A stretch of DNA of 64,000 bases from Treponema sp. (GCA_016290995.1 JAEEVR010000007.1:41066-105065); one strand, 5' to 3'; shown: positions 41,381-49,913, counted from the stretch's first letter. The notes: generated by a model from the sequence alone, not told the origin. A program made the numbers and translations.

Positions 41381-42601
41381 ATGAAAAAAATAGGCATTAA
41401 ATTGGCGGACGGCGCGTTTTTTCCCATTATGGAGGAAGGACAGCCCGACAAAAAGAAGATCAATCTCACCACTGTAAAAGACAATCAAACTACAGTCCAG
41501 GTTTCATTGTACGCGAGCGAAAGCTCTTCGATGGAAGACGCTGTTCTTATTGACACTCTTAAAATAAACAAACTGGAACGCCAGCCTAACGGCCAGCCCG
41601 ACATCAACTTGTCGATTTCTTTGGACAAGGACGACAAGCTTGAGGCCACATTAAAAGACGATTCAACAAAAGAAGAAGCCTCTATCAACGCGGACTTGCG
41701 CGAAGTTCTTTTGGCCAGCGACAAAAATCCTGGCAGCGGAAAGGGCTTGCTTGGAGCCGCCGAAGAGATCAAGCTTAAGTCGGAATTGGACGACATGGAG
41801 TTTGACATTCCTGACTTTAACGAAGGACCCGCTCCTGAGGCGGAGACCGTTGTTGACGTTCCCGCAACTCGCGCAAAAAAAGAGAGCGAAGCCCAAGACG
41901 ACGACTTTACGCTTCCTGACTTTAACCAAGAGGACGTTCCGGTTGATTCCGACCTTGACCTTCCCGACTTTAACGAACCCAATTTTGACGAGCCTAGCTT
42001 TAACGAGCCGGACACGTTCAACGCCGCAAGCGACGATTTTGAAATGCCTAACTTTGACGAAGAAGCGGAACAAAAGCAGACTGCCGCTCCGTCGTCTTCA
42101 GACATGGACTTTAGCGACCTTTACGACGACGAGAATGAAGAGGGCGAAAAGAAAACCCGCCTGCCGGTTCTTATTTGCTTGATTTGCGCCATAATCTGCA
42201 TTTTGGCTGTTTTGCTTTTGTTCGTCATTCCGTCAAGATTCAATTTGTTCTCTTCTAAGAATTCGCAAAAGAGCCAGCAGACTCAAGAGCAAGTCGCGCC
42301 GCTTCCGCCTCCCGCTCAAAAAGAAGAGCCCAAGCCGGAGCCTGTCGCTCCAGCCGCAAAGGAAAACGAAATTGTAGTTGTCGAAGAGGCCGAGATTGTC
42401 GTTCCCGACTTGCCAAAGGTTGAAGAAAAGAAGGGGCCAAAAGTCATCACTTACAAGATTAAGTGGGGCGACACCCTTTGGGATATTTCCGCCGCTTACT
42501 ACAAGAATCCTTGGCGTTACAAAAAAATCGCCAAGTACAACGGCATCAAGAATCCTGACCACATTGTATCTGGAACTACCATAAAGATTCCGGAAGAGTG
42601 A
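41381..42601 (+). CDS. Membrane-anchored LysM-domain protein
   Basis: The 406-residue protein has a cytoplasmic N-terminal region with acidic, repeated Asp-Phe segments (DFNQEDVPVDSDLDLPDFNEPNFDEPSF-type, about 140-235), one transmembrane helix (about 258-282; a Cys/Ile-rich segment), a Pro/Glu/Lys linker, and a C-terminal LysM domain (about 355-403; YKIKWGDTLWDISAAYYKNPW). LysM binds peptidoglycan. The repeated phenylalanine-acidic motif could dock a cytoplasmic partner. The stop overlaps the next ATG by one base, coupling it to the lytic transglycosylase; both act on the cell wall. Confidence 0.85.
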   Translation: MKKIGIKLADGAFFPIMEEGQPDKKKINLTTVKDNQTTVQVSLYASESSSMEDAVLIDTLKINKLERQPNGQPDINLSISLDKDDKLEATLKDDSTKEEASINADLREVLLASDKNPGSGKGLLGAAEEIKLKSELDDMEFDIPDFNEGPAPEAETVVDVPATRAKKESEAQDDDFTLPDFNQEDVPVDSDLDLPDFNEPNFDEPSFNEPDTFNAASDDFEMPNFDEEAEQKQTAAPSSSDMDFSDLYDDENEEGEKKTRLPVLICLICAIICILAVLLLFVIPSRFNLFSSKNSQKSQQTQEQVAPLPPPAQKEEPKPEPVAPAAKENEIVVVEEAEIVVPDLPKVEEKKGPKVITYKIKWGDTLWDISAAYYKNPWRYKKIAKYNGIKNPDHIVSGTTIKIPEE

Positions 42602-44760
42602 TGATTTCTTCCGCAAAAAAAACAATTCTCGCTCTGGCTTTTTTCTCTTTGTTTACGGCCTGTTCGCAGGAAAAAGTTTCTTTAAATAAATTCTACGGAG
42701 CGGACGCCAGTTACTTTAACGGCTTGCTTGCCCTAAGGGACAACAATTCGGAAGCCGCGCAAAAATATTTTTTTCGTTCCGCAAAAAAAGGAAGCTACTG
42801 GGCCGCGCGAAGGTCGATGAGACAGCTTTGCTTGATGGGAGACGTTCAGCAAAGAATCAAAAGGTGTTCCGACTATCTAAAAAAATACAACGACGACGAA
42901 GCAAAGCTTTTTGTTTGCCGCGAGTTTTTGGCGGACAAGGAATACGCTTTGGCGATTGAAGCCACCGACGACATTGACCTTGCCGTTTGCGACAACAACT
43001 TGGCCGTCTTAAGATTGCAAGCCTTGGACAAAAAAAACGATTCGCGCTTTGACCAAACGGTTTACGATTGGTTTACCAAAAGACGAATCAGCGACGTTCA
43101 CTACGAATTCTACAAGCAAAACGCCCGCGACGAATTGGAGGATGTCATTTCCGGAGCCGACGGCAACGCGCCGCAGTTTTCTGACTTTGCCGTAAACAAA
43201 GATTTTGTCTTGCAATTTAGAATCGCAATCTACAGGGGAAACTATAACGCGGCGTACGAAATGTACGATCAAATCCGCGCGCTTACAATCGAGCAAAATA
43301 AAATTCCTTTGACATGGCAATTGATCGCCGACATGGGCCGCGCTTGCGTAAACGGAAACAACGACGACATAAACAACGCAAAATATTTTGAGGACTTGTC
43401 CCGCAGCAATTATTGGAACGGACAAAAAATCAAGTATTACGCTATGATTTATTCCGGCCTTTTGTACAACAAAAACGACAATTACCGCCGCCGCTCGCTA
43501 AAGCAATTTGAGGCCGCGCTTGGCCTTGCCGGAGACGACAACGAGCGCGATCAAGCCCTTTGGTACTACTTGCAGTCTTGCCTGAAAATTTCGACAGAAG
43601 AAGCCGTTGCAGGATTGAAAAAGTACGCAGCCTCTTTTTGCCAAAAGGATTACTTTGACGATTTTTTTGATTCCCTTTCGGTCTTACTTTTTAGCGGCGG
43701 CAAATGGGATTTGTTCCAGCAAGTTTTGGACGCGATAAAAGACCATGCAAGCCAATCGACGGTTTCTAAATACGCGTATTTGACCGCCCGCGTTTTGCAA
43801 AGCCAAACCGAAAACGCCGACGCCGCTAAAATTATGGACGCCTACAAATGCGCCGCCGCGACTGATCCAGGAACATTTGTTTACTACAAGCTTTTGGCCG
43901 CCAAAGAATTGGGCTACACGATTGGCGACATTGACAAAATGTTTTTTTCGCCTAAAAATCTCGCTCCCCTTGCGCCGGAAAAAGTTTCGATGGAACAAGC
44001 CTTGTCCGCGCGCAAATTGCTTTTGGGCTACGCGGACTTTGGCCTGGGCGAATGCATTTACGACGAGTGGAAAATCTTTTTTGACATGGACAAAAAGATG
44101 ATCGACTTGCCGACGGTGGAGCGGCTTAGCGACTTTTTGCGCCAAATGGCCAGCGACCAAAACGACTATTATTCAAAAAGCCTAAGAATGATCGCGCGTT
44201 CGGCAAACCTTGACGGCATTCAAATTTCGCGAAAGGCCTTTGAGCTTTTGTATCCCCAAAACTTTTTGGACTACATTAAGGCTTCGGCCAAAGAGTTTGA
44301 GGTTGACGACTATCTTATGTTCGCTTTGATCAGGACCGAAAGCTTTTTTGAGCCGGCCATCCAAAGCCACGCCGGAGCGATCGGTTTGACTCAATTGATG
44401 GAAGCGACCGCCTCTGACTGCGCCAAACGGCTAAAAGTTCAAAACTACAATTTGTTGGATCCTGCCACAAACATACGCTTTGGAACCTACTACTATTCCC
44501 ACATGAAAAAGCGCTTGGACGATTCCGGCGTGTTGGCTCTATTTGCCTACAACGCGGGGATTACCGTCGTGCGCCGCTGGATTAGAAGCAGCAAAATCGA
44601 GCTTAATTCGCAAGGCCAATTGTGGAGCGACATGTTTTTGGAAACCCTTCCTTTTGCGGAAACCCGCGACTACGGCCGCCGCGTTGTCAGCGCCGCCGCC
44701 ATGTACTCCTATCTTTACGACGGCAAGAATCCCTGCGACATCGTAAGCGAGTTGATGTAG
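42601..44760 (+). CDS. Lipoprotein lytic transglycosylase (SLT type)
   Basis: The 719-residue protein starts with a lipoprotein signal peptide (lipobox FTAC, cysteine near residue 21). A long all-helical superhelical region (about 40-555) resembles the ring of Slt70. The C-terminal catalytic domain (about 560-700) has FALIRTESFFEPAIQS (catalytic Glu), GAIGLTQLM, NIRFGTYYYSHM and LFAYNAG. It cleaves peptidoglycan glycan strands. A GTG at 42598 is an alternative start; the ATG at 42601 overlaps the LysM gene stop (TGATG). GGAAGAG is the ribosome binding site. Confidence 0.88.
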   Translation: MISSAKKTILALAFFSLFTACSQEKVSLNKFYGADASYFNGLLALRDNNSEAAQKYFFRSAKKGSYWAARRSMRQLCLMGDVQQRIKRCSDYLKKYNDDEAKLFVCREFLADKEYALAIEATDDIDLAVCDNNLAVLRLQALDKKNDSRFDQTVYDWFTKRRISDVHYEFYKQNARDELEDVISGADGNAPQFSDFAVNKDFVLQFRIAIYRGNYNAAYEMYDQIRALTIEQNKIPLTWQLIADMGRACVNGNNDDINNAKYFEDLSRSNYWNGQKIKYYAMIYSGLLYNKNDNYRRRSLKQFEAALGLAGDDNERDQALWYYLQSCLKISTEEAVAGLKKYAASFCQKDYFDDFFDSLSVLLFSGGKWDLFQQVLDAIKDHASQSTVSKYAYLTARVLQSQTENADAAKIMDAYKCAAATDPGTFVYYKLLAAKELGYTIGDIDKMFFSPKNLAPLAPEKVSMEQALSARKLLLGYADFGLGECIYDEWKIFFDMDKKMIDLPTVERLSDFLRQMASDQNDYYSKSLRMIARSANLDGIQISRKAFELLYPQNFLDYIKASAKEFEVDDYLMFALIRTESFFEPAIQSHAGAIGLTQLMEATASDCAKRLKVQNYNLLDPATNIRFGTYYYSHMKKRLDDSGVLALFAYNAGITVVRRWIRSSKIELNSQGQLWSDMFLETLPFAETRDYGRRVVSAAAMYSYLYDGKNPCDIVSELM

Positions 44761-44766
44761 TTCGCT

Positions 44767-44795
44767 TTGACACTGTTCCCGCAAAACGCTATACT
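44767..44795 (+). promoter_or_regulatory. Promoter of the antiporter gene, leaderless
   Basis: Consensus TTGACA (44767-44772), 17 bases and TATACT (44790-44795); the ATG at 44804 is eight bases further, without a clear ribosome binding site. Confidence 0.65.
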
Positions 44796-44803
44796 GTCGG
44801 AAT

Positions 44804-46531
44804 ATGAACGATCCGTTTTCTGACCTGTTGCCAAAGGCGATGCATTTTTATTCTCTTCAAGCCACGCAAATTGTCTTGCTTTTGGGCATCATAATGTTTT
44901 TTGGAGCCCTTGGCGGCCGCATTTTTAAAAAGCTCAAAATCCCGCAGGTTGTGGGCTACATCGTAATCGGAATCATAATCGGTTCAAGCGGCCTGCAGCT
45001 TTTGGGCAAGGCCACCATCGCCTCGCTCAATCCTGTAAGCACTGTTTCGCTTTCGCTAATCGGCTTTTTGATTGGCGCGGAGCTTAAGCTTAACGTAATC
45101 AAAAAATACGGAAAGCAGTTTGTGGGCATTTTGCTTTTTGAGTCGATCACGCCCTTTTTTATCGTGGGCGGAATCATTTTCGCGATCTCGCTGACTGTCT
45201 CCGGGAACTTGCCGCTTTCTATCGCGATGGGCTTGATTTTGGGAGCGATTTGTTCCGCCACCGCGCCAGCCGCAACGACCGACGTTTTGGTTGAGTACAG
45301 GACCCGCGGCCCGCTTACGACAATCGTTTACGGCATTGTCGCGATGGACGACGCCGTGGCCTTGATTTTGTACGCGATAGCCAATTCGATTTCGTCTCCG
45401 CTTTTAAACGGAGCGTCGGTCTCGCTTGGCGCGCAGCTATTGATGATAGGCCGCGACATTTTTGGCTCGATTTTGCTGGGCTGCGCTTTTGGAGCGCTTT
45501 TGATGTTCATGATAAAAAACATTATGAACGAAGACGGCCGCATACTTTCGTTCGCGCTGGGTAGCTTGTTCTTGTGCACGGGCTGCGCGCTCTTTTTGAA
45601 CCTGGACAACATTTTGGCGGCGATGGCGCTTGGCTTTTTTATGGTCAACTTTGCGCCGGCAAAGACGCGGCCGGTTTTTACGCTGGTCGAAAAATTCACG
45701 CCGCCGGTTTACGTTCTGTTCTTCGTTCTTGTTGGAGCCAAGCTTGACATTTGGATCATCACGCCTTACTTGGGAGTCTTGGCCATCGTTTACGTTTTGG
45801 GCCGCTCGTTTGGAAAGACCATCGGCTCGATGCTTGGCGCTTGGCTTACAAAGGCTCCGGCTACGGTAAGGAAATACTTGCCCTGCTGCTTGCTTTCGCA
45901 GGCGGGAGTCGCAATCGGACTTTCAATCGCGGCGGGGAACGACTTTGCCGATTCGATTGGCCCGCAAATCTTGCTCATCATCACGGCGACGACATTTATC
46001 GTCCAGCTTGTCGGCCCTATTTTCGTAAAGTACGGCGTGACAAAGGCGGGAGAGGTGGGCCTTAACATCACCGAGGAAGACATTAAGAAAAACACCAAGG
46101 TGGCCGACGTGACTTGGGGCAACGATAAAATTTGCTCGCAAGAGTCGCCGTCTATCGTCGCGGAAAACCAAACGATTAAGGAAATACTCGACGCTTTCTC
46201 CCGCCACAACAATTTGAATTACGCCGTCCGTTCCGAGGGCGGAAAGTTGATAGGCGTGATTTCTCTTGAGCACTTAAAGGAAACGCTTGCCATCGGCGAG
46301 CTGGCCGAAAACCTTTTGGCCACCGACATAATGGATCCTGTCGCCGTCACCTGTTCCCCGCAGCTTATGCTGCCCGAAGCCTACAAGCTGTTTGACGAGT
46401 ACGACACGGAAGCGATTCCAATCGTCGGCTACAACGACGAGCTTTTGGGCGTTTTGGAAAAGCCCGCGCTTGACCATTACGTTCACGCCCGCATTATTGA
46501 GCTGCACAGAAAGATTGAGAAGTTGGGATAG
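44804..46531 (+). CDS. CPA2-type cation/proton antiporter with CBS pair
   Basis: The 575-residue membrane protein has about 12 helices (residues 20-405) with the Na/H-exchanger pattern (KIPQVVGYIVIGIIIGSSGL, then the GAICSATAPAATTDVLVE and YGIVAMDDAVALILYAI segments, the latter carrying the Asp-Asp ion site). The C-terminus (about 445-560) contains two CBS motifs (IKEILDAFSRHNNLNYAVRSEGGKLIGVISLEHL and MDPVAVTCSPQLMLPEAYKLFDE), likely sensing an adenine nucleotide. It probably exports sodium or potassium in exchange for protons. Monocistronic by context. Confidence 0.88.
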   Translation: MNDPFSDLLPKAMHFYSLQATQIVLLLGIIMFFGALGGRIFKKLKIPQVVGYIVIGIIIGSSGLQLLGKATIASLNPVSTVSLSLIGFLIGAELKLNVIKKYGKQFVGILLFESITPFFIVGGIIFAISLTVSGNLPLSIAMGLILGAICSATAPAATTDVLVEYRTRGPLTTIVYGIVAMDDAVALILYAIANSISSPLLNGASVSLGAQLLMIGRDIFGSILLGCAFGALLMFMIKNIMNEDGRILSFALGSLFLCTGCALFLNLDNILAAMALGFFMVNFAPAKTRPVFTLVEKFTPPVYVLFFVLVGAKLDIWIITPYLGVLAIVYVLGRSFGKTIGSMLGAWLTKAPATVRKYLPCCLLSQAGVAIGLSIAAGNDFADSIGPQILLIITATTFIVQLVGPIFVKYGVTKAGEVGLNITEEDIKKNTKVADVTWGNDKICSQESPSIVAENQTIKEILDAFSRHNNLNYAVRSEGGKLIGVISLEHLKETLAIGELAENLLATDIMDPVAVTCSPQLMLPEAYKLFDEYDTEAIPIVGYNDELLGVLEKPALDHYVHARIIELHRKIEKLG

Positions 46532-46572
46532 TCCGCCAGGCTCGCAACTAATTGGATATATGGAGGTTTTTT

Positions 46573-46827
46573 ATGGAAGAACTTGAAGCGAAGGTTAAGG
46601 AAGCGTTGGACGCTTTCCGTCCGCAGTTGCAGGCTGACGGCGGCGACATGGAATTTTTGTCTATCGACGAGCAAAAGCGCGTGCACTTGAAGTTGACGGG
46701 CGCGTGCGGCTCTTGCCCGATGGCGACGATGACTTTAAAGATGGGCGTTGAGCAGTTCCTAAAGGACGCTTGCCCGGAAGTCACCGAAGTTGTGAACGAC
46801 ACTCCAGCCCCTGAATTCGGATTTTAA
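46573..46827 (+). CDS. nfu: NifU C-terminal domain iron-sulfur carrier
   Basis: The 84-residue protein is a stand-alone Nfu domain with the cluster-binding CGSC (C45, C48) inside LTGACGSCPMATMTLKMGVE. It transfers 4Fe-4S clusters to target enzymes. The ATG at 46573 follows TGGAGG by 7 bases; a start at 46552 would add seven unrelated residues. It is two bases upstream of slyD, so the two are likely one transcript. Confidence 0.93.
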   Translation: MEELEAKVKEALDAFRPQLQADGGDMEFLSIDEQKRVHLKLTGACGSCPMATMTLKMGVEQFLKDACPEVTEVVNDTPAPEFGF

Positions 46828-46829
46828 TT

Positions 46830-47420
46830 ATGAAGATAGAAAAGAATAAGATTGTAGCGATTGAATACGTGTTGAAAGACACTGACGGAAAAGTTTTGGA
46901 CTCGTCGCACGAGGCCGGCGCTTTTGAATACTTGCATGGCCGCGGAAACTTGATTGTCGGTTTGGAAAAGCAGTTGGAAGGAAGGGAGCCAGGCGACAAG
47001 TTCAGCGCGGTCATCGAGCCGGCCGAAGCTTACGGCGAATACGATCCCAAGCTTGTGACGCAAGTTCCCCGCGACCAATTTGATCCTGACTTGGAAATAA
47101 AAGTCGGCATGGCCTTCCAAGCCGAATCCAACGGCGGCCCAGTAATCGTCCACGTTACAAAAGTCGATGACAAGGAAATCACCGTTGACGCCAACCACGA
47201 GTTGGCTGGAAAAACCCTTTGCTTTGAAGTTGAGGTAAAGGACGTTGCCGACGCTTCTTTGGCGCAAGTTGAGGCCGGTTCGGTTTACACAGGCGGCTGC
47301 GGTTGCGGCGGGGGCTGCTCGTGCGGAAGCTGCGGTGGCGGTTGCGGCGATGACTGTGATGGCGACTGCTCTTGCGGCGACGGCGGTTGTGGTGGAGAAG
47401 GCTGCGGTTGCGGCCGTTAA
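46830..47420 (+). CDS. slyD: FKBP-type prolyl isomerase SlyD with Cys-rich tail
   Basis: The 196-residue protein has an FKBP domain (about 5-70 and 130-150; VLDSSHEAGAFEYLHGRGNLIVGLEKQLEGREPGDKF-type core) split by the IF chaperone domain (about 72-128), then a C-terminal tail (about 155-196) very rich in Cys and Gly with Asp. The known E. coli tail binds nickel and other metals and delivers nickel to hydrogenase; this tail has far more cysteine than histidine, so thiol-preferring metals may be favoured. Its neighbour nfu also handles metal clusters. Confidence 0.93.
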   Translation: MKIEKNKIVAIEYVLKDTDGKVLDSSHEAGAFEYLHGRGNLIVGLEKQLEGREPGDKFSAVIEPAEAYGEYDPKLVTQVPRDQFDPDLEIKVGMAFQAESNGGPVIVHVTKVDDKEITVDANHELAGKTLCFEVEVKDVADASLAQVEAGSVYTGGCGCGGGCSCGSCGGGCGDDCDGDCSCGDGGCGGEGCGCGR

Positions 47421-47426
47421 TAAATA

Positions 47427-47452
47427 GGCTGCCCAAATGCTTGAGCAGCCAT
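47427..47452 (+). terminator. Weak hairpin after slyD
   Basis: GGCTGC and GCAGCC form a 6-bp stem around a 14-base loop; a short T-run (TTTT) follows 4 bases later. Terminator function is uncertain. Confidence 0.35.
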
Positions 47453-47509
47453 AGTTTTGAAATTGAATTACAATTCAAATGGAATATTTTAACAATTCAT
47501 TAAAGATCA

Positions 47510-47839
47510 TTACTTTATAAAATTTCCAAAGAAAAGATAACAAACAACATGGCCAACCGCTGCGCCAATAAAGGGCCAGCAAACATACATATTTGTATAA
47601 AAGCCAATAGGATTTCTTGTAAAGACAGTGAATTTCTTTGTAATCGCTTTCCAAATTGAAAGTACAATAAGTGCTCCCACGACGCCAAATATAAAAGCAG
47701 GTATTAAAAACTTTGCGTTACTTATATTGAAATAAAATCTTTCAATAAGATTGACAATAAAAGAATATGCAGCGCTTAAAATCAAACTTAGGATAAGTCC
47801 TGCAATTCCGCTTCCTTTTTTCTTTTCCTGATTTCCCAT
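47510..47839 (-). CDS. Small AT-rich membrane protein
   Basis: The 109-residue protein has a short polar N-terminus (MGNQEKKKGSG) and three hydrophobic segments (about 10-30, 43-65, 82-105). No family recognised. A perfect AGGAGG at 47845-47850 on the minus strand fixes the ATG at 47839; the reading frame upstream is not translated. It is divergent from the XRE gene and is AT-rich like it, so both probably arrived together. Confidence 0.7.
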   Translation of the reverse strand: MGNQEKKKGSGIAGLILSLILSAAYSFIVNLIERFYFNISNAKFLIPAFIFGVVGALIVLSIWKAITKKFTVFTRNPIGFYTNMYVCWPFIGAAVGHVVCYLFFGNFIK

Positions 47840-47941
47840 AAAAATCCTCCTAGATTTTATTGTCGCTATCATTGCGTAAAGCAATGGATAAGCATAACTA
47901 TACGCTATAATAATAACTAACGTACCGCTCATTGTCAATAG

Positions 47942-47954
47942 TAACTTTTAGTTA
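47942..47954. promoter_or_regulatory. Operator candidate for the 47.97 kb XRE gene
   Basis: TAACT-ttt-AGTTA is a perfect 13-base palindrome. It lies between a TTGTCA box (47932-47937) and TATTAA (47955-47960), 17 bases apart, just before the ATG at 47968. TAACT half-sites recur at 47894-47898 and 47914-47918. Autoregulation is inference. Confidence 0.45.
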
Positions 47955-47967
47955 TATTAATTATCTA

Positions 47968-48291
47968 ATGAATGAAATTCCTATAGAAACTGTAGTAAGG
48001 GATAATATAAAATCGCTTCGAAAACAGCTTGGATGGAGCCAGGAGTTTTTAGCGGAAAAGACAGGTGTTTCCGCTCCATACATAACGCAAATTGAAGTTG
48101 GGAAACGGACCCCTTCTTTAGACATTGTTGAAAAACTGGCTTCCGCTCTTGGAGTTGAATACAAAGTTTTATTTGAGAAAGAAAATTCTTCAAAAGATAA
48201 GGGGAAGAGTGACTTTTCAAAACATCTTCTTGAAACAAAATTAATTTCCGCTATAACGAAAACAATTCATAATGAGTTCAAACTTAAATAA
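47968..48291 (+). CDS. XRE-family transcriptional regulator
   Basis: The 107-residue protein has an HTH_3 domain (about 10-66; NIKSLRKQLGWSQEFLAEKTGVSAPYITQIEVGKRTPSLDIVEKLASALG) and a Lys-rich C-terminus. The ATG at 47968 is preferred because the promoter boxes end seven bases before it. It is divergent from the small membrane protein gene, which is the likely target along with itself. AT-rich codon use marks it as part of the 47.5-49.0 kb island. Confidence 0.82.
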   Translation: MNEIPIETVVRDNIKSLRKQLGWSQEFLAEKTGVSAPYITQIEVGKRTPSLDIVEKLASALGVEYKVLFEKENSSKDKGKSDFSKHLLETKLISAITKTIHNEFKLK

Positions 48292-48309
48292 ATGAGAAAA
48301 ATTTTTTAA

Positions 48310-48338
48310 TTGACATATGTTAGCAAATATGCTAACAT
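48310..48338 (+). promoter_or_regulatory. HigBA promoter with embedded operator
   Basis: TTGACA (48310-48315), 17 bases and TAACAT (48333-48338). The spacer holds a perfect inverted repeat ATGTTAGC-aaatat-GCTAACAT (48317-48338) that overlaps the -10 box, the usual place for HigA autoregulation. The toxin ATG is only six bases after the -10 box. Confidence 0.65.
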
Positions 48339-48344
48339 TAGTTC

Positions 48345-48698
48345 ATGTACAGAAAGGTTACATTCTATACAACTTCGGACGGAAAATGCCCTGTTGCGGA
48401 GTTTATAGATTCACAACCGGCAAAAGTCGCTCAGAAAATAGCGTGGGTTCTTAAAGCGGTTCAAGAAATAGAGAAGGTTCCCAAAACGTACTTTAAGAAA
48501 ATTACAGACACGAGTTTCTACGAAGTTAGAATCGAAATTAACGGAAATATTTATAGATTGTTGGGATTTTTCCATAATGGGAGCATTGTAATTCTTACAA
48601 ATGGATTTCAAAAGAAAACTCAAAAAACGCCAAAATCAGAAATTGAAATATGCAAAGAACGCATGAATGACTTTTTAAAGCGAGGTGACAAAAAATGA
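48345..48698 (+). CDS. higB: HigB-like RelE-family toxin
   Basis: The 117-residue protein fits the Gp49-like/HigB branch of RelE toxins (VTFYTTSDGKCPVAEFIDSQPAKVAQKIAWVLK, later YEVRIEINGNIYRLLGFFHNG and LTNGFQKKTQKTP), which cut mRNA on the ribosome. The Lys/Arg-rich C-terminal helix is typical. Toxin-first order and ATGA overlap with the antitoxin match higBA. No ribosome binding site precedes the ATG, and the promoter places the transcript start at the ATG, so toxin translation may be weak. Confidence 0.87.
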   Translation: MYRKVTFYTTSDGKCPVAEFIDSQPAKVAQKIAWVLKAVQEIEKVPKTYFKKITDTSFYEVRIEINGNIYRLLGFFHNGSIVILTNGFQKKTQKTPKSEIEICKERMNDFLKRGDKK

Positions 48699-48982
48699 AA
48701 AACAAAACTATGGACTTGGACGACTATATTTCTAAACGCAAAAAAAAGGATTCAGACTTTGCAAAAGATTTTGAATCGGGCTATGAAGAATTCAAAATCG
48801 GAATGATGATAAAAGAAATGCGCCTTAAAAACGGAATGACACAAGAACAACTGGCGGAAAAACTTGACACAAAAAAAAGCGTCATTTCAAGAATGGAAAA
48901 TCATTCGGAAGATGTACGATTGTCCACTCTCCGAAAAGTCGCTTCAGTATTTGGCAAGCAACTTAAAGTTGCAATGCTTTAA
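48695..48982 (+). CDS. higA: HigA-like XRE antitoxin
   Basis: The 95-residue protein has a helical, charged N-terminus (about 1-30) and an HTH_3 domain (about 34-90; IKEMRLKNGMTQEQLAEKLDTKKSVISRMENH). It should bind and neutralise HigB and repress the shared promoter at the 22-base palindrome. Unlike the toxin, it has a good ribosome binding site (GAGGTGA, 6-12 bases upstream). Its last four bases overlap the convergent aroK gene. Confidence 0.87.
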   Translation: MKNKTMDLDDYISKRKKKDSDFAKDFESGYEEFKIGMMIKEMRLKNGMTQEQLAEKLDTKKSVISRMENHSEDVRLSTLRKVASVFGKQLKVAML

Positions 48983-49632
48983 TGCTCCAACCCTAGCGCG
49001 GACAAAATCTTTTTAGTGTTCTCGGAACGAGAGCCTTGCATTTGGACGGCGACGTCGGCAAGGCTCTTGTATTTTTGGGTCCGTTCCAAATAAAATTCGT
49101 GGAAAATCGCGCGGGCTTCTTTTTCGTCGCGCGGATTTTTGGCCGCGATGTAGGCCGGAAGGTTTTCTATTCTGCCGTTCGGCAAAAAGCGCGCCTCGCG
49201 GATGATGCGGTCAGCGGCGGATTTTTCTTCAATTTCCAAGTAAACGATTGAGCCCAGCGCCTTTAGGATTTGCATCGCCGGTTCGTTTTGGCAAATGCCG
49301 CCGCCGGTGGCGATTACGGCGAGCTTTTTGGCGGGCGGCGATTTTTGGTCTTGCAAAGAATTTTCGTCGGAGGAAGCCGCGGCGTCTTGGGCTTGCGACC
49401 CTTCCGCCAAAATGTCGCGCAAGCGTTCGCAGGCCCTTAGTTCCGCCTGCATGAAGGCTTCCTTTCCCTGCGACTTGTAAATTGCGCGCGCGTCCATTCC
49501 TGTCTGGTCGTAAATCAAGTCGTCGGTGTCGTAAACGGCCGCCCCGATGACGGAGGCGACAAGCTTTGCTTGGGTGGATTTTCCGCAGTGCTTTATTCCG
49601 CACAAAACAATATGGCGCACCGATTTTTTCAT
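48979..49632 (-). CDS. aroK: Shikimate kinase
   Basis: Phosphorylates shikimate in aromatic amino-acid synthesis. The 217 residues show the P-loop CGIKHCGKSTQAK (about 10-22), the DTDDLI substrate motif (about 34-39), VIATGGGICQNE and the R-x-x-Y lid (RIENLPAYIAAKNPR). It is longer than the usual 170 residues because of a polar insert (about 90-120; SQAQDAAASSDENS) before the GGG motif. The ATG at 49632 is chosen because TATAGT (49644-49639) lies six bases upstream; an upstream in-frame start would precede the promoter. Confidence 0.88.
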   Translation of the reverse strand: MKKSVRHIVLCGIKHCGKSTQAKLVASVIGAAVYDTDDLIYDQTGMDARAIYKSQGKEAFMQAELRACERLRDILAEGSQAQDAAASSDENSLQDQKSPPAKKLAVIATGGGICQNEPAMQILKALGSIVYLEIEEKSAADRIIREARFLPNGRIENLPAYIAAKNPRDEKEARAIFHEFYLERTQKYKSLADVAVQMQGSRSENTKKILSALGLEH

Positions 49633-49644
49633 ACCTCTACTATA

Positions 49645-49860
49645 ACGCATTTCATGCGTTTTTGCTATAGGAAATTTATGATCCGTACCTGGGATTGTAA
49701 AATGTAAAAACGCGCGAAGGCGCGGGGCGGCTGGCGGCGACACTCGCATTGCGCCTGCCGCGTTTAGCGGCAGAGTGTTATAGTTACAAGGCGCAATGCG
49801 CGTGGAGCGCAGTTATCAAGCGGCGCCGATCGGCCGCAGCCGCAACTGGAAGCGTTTTGT
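49645..49860. repeat. Structured GC-rich intergenic region with nested inverted repeats
   Basis: No gene is visible here. The region holds ACGCAT-ttc-ATGCGT (49645-49659); GCGTTTTT (49656-49663) complementary to AAAAACGC (49706-49713); an 11-base arm pair GCATTGCGCCT (49746-49756) and AGGCGCAATGC (49789-49799) enclosing CTGCCGC-gttta-GCGGCAG (49755-49773); and the palindrome GCCGATCGGC (49825-49834). The segment near 49656 is related to the element at 51594-51653. It could be a repeat family, a structured RNA or an insertion scar. Confidence 0.55.
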
Positions 49861-49913
49861 ATTTATTTAATACCACTAGCGCAGATGGGAAAAAAGCGCT
49901 AGAATAAGTTCCT

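Noticed and set aside
49740..49860. Integron attC site
   Set aside because: Strong palindromes and GTTA-containing words tempted this, but paired R'/R'' core sites (RYYYAAC and GTTRRRY) are not present and no integrase is in the window.
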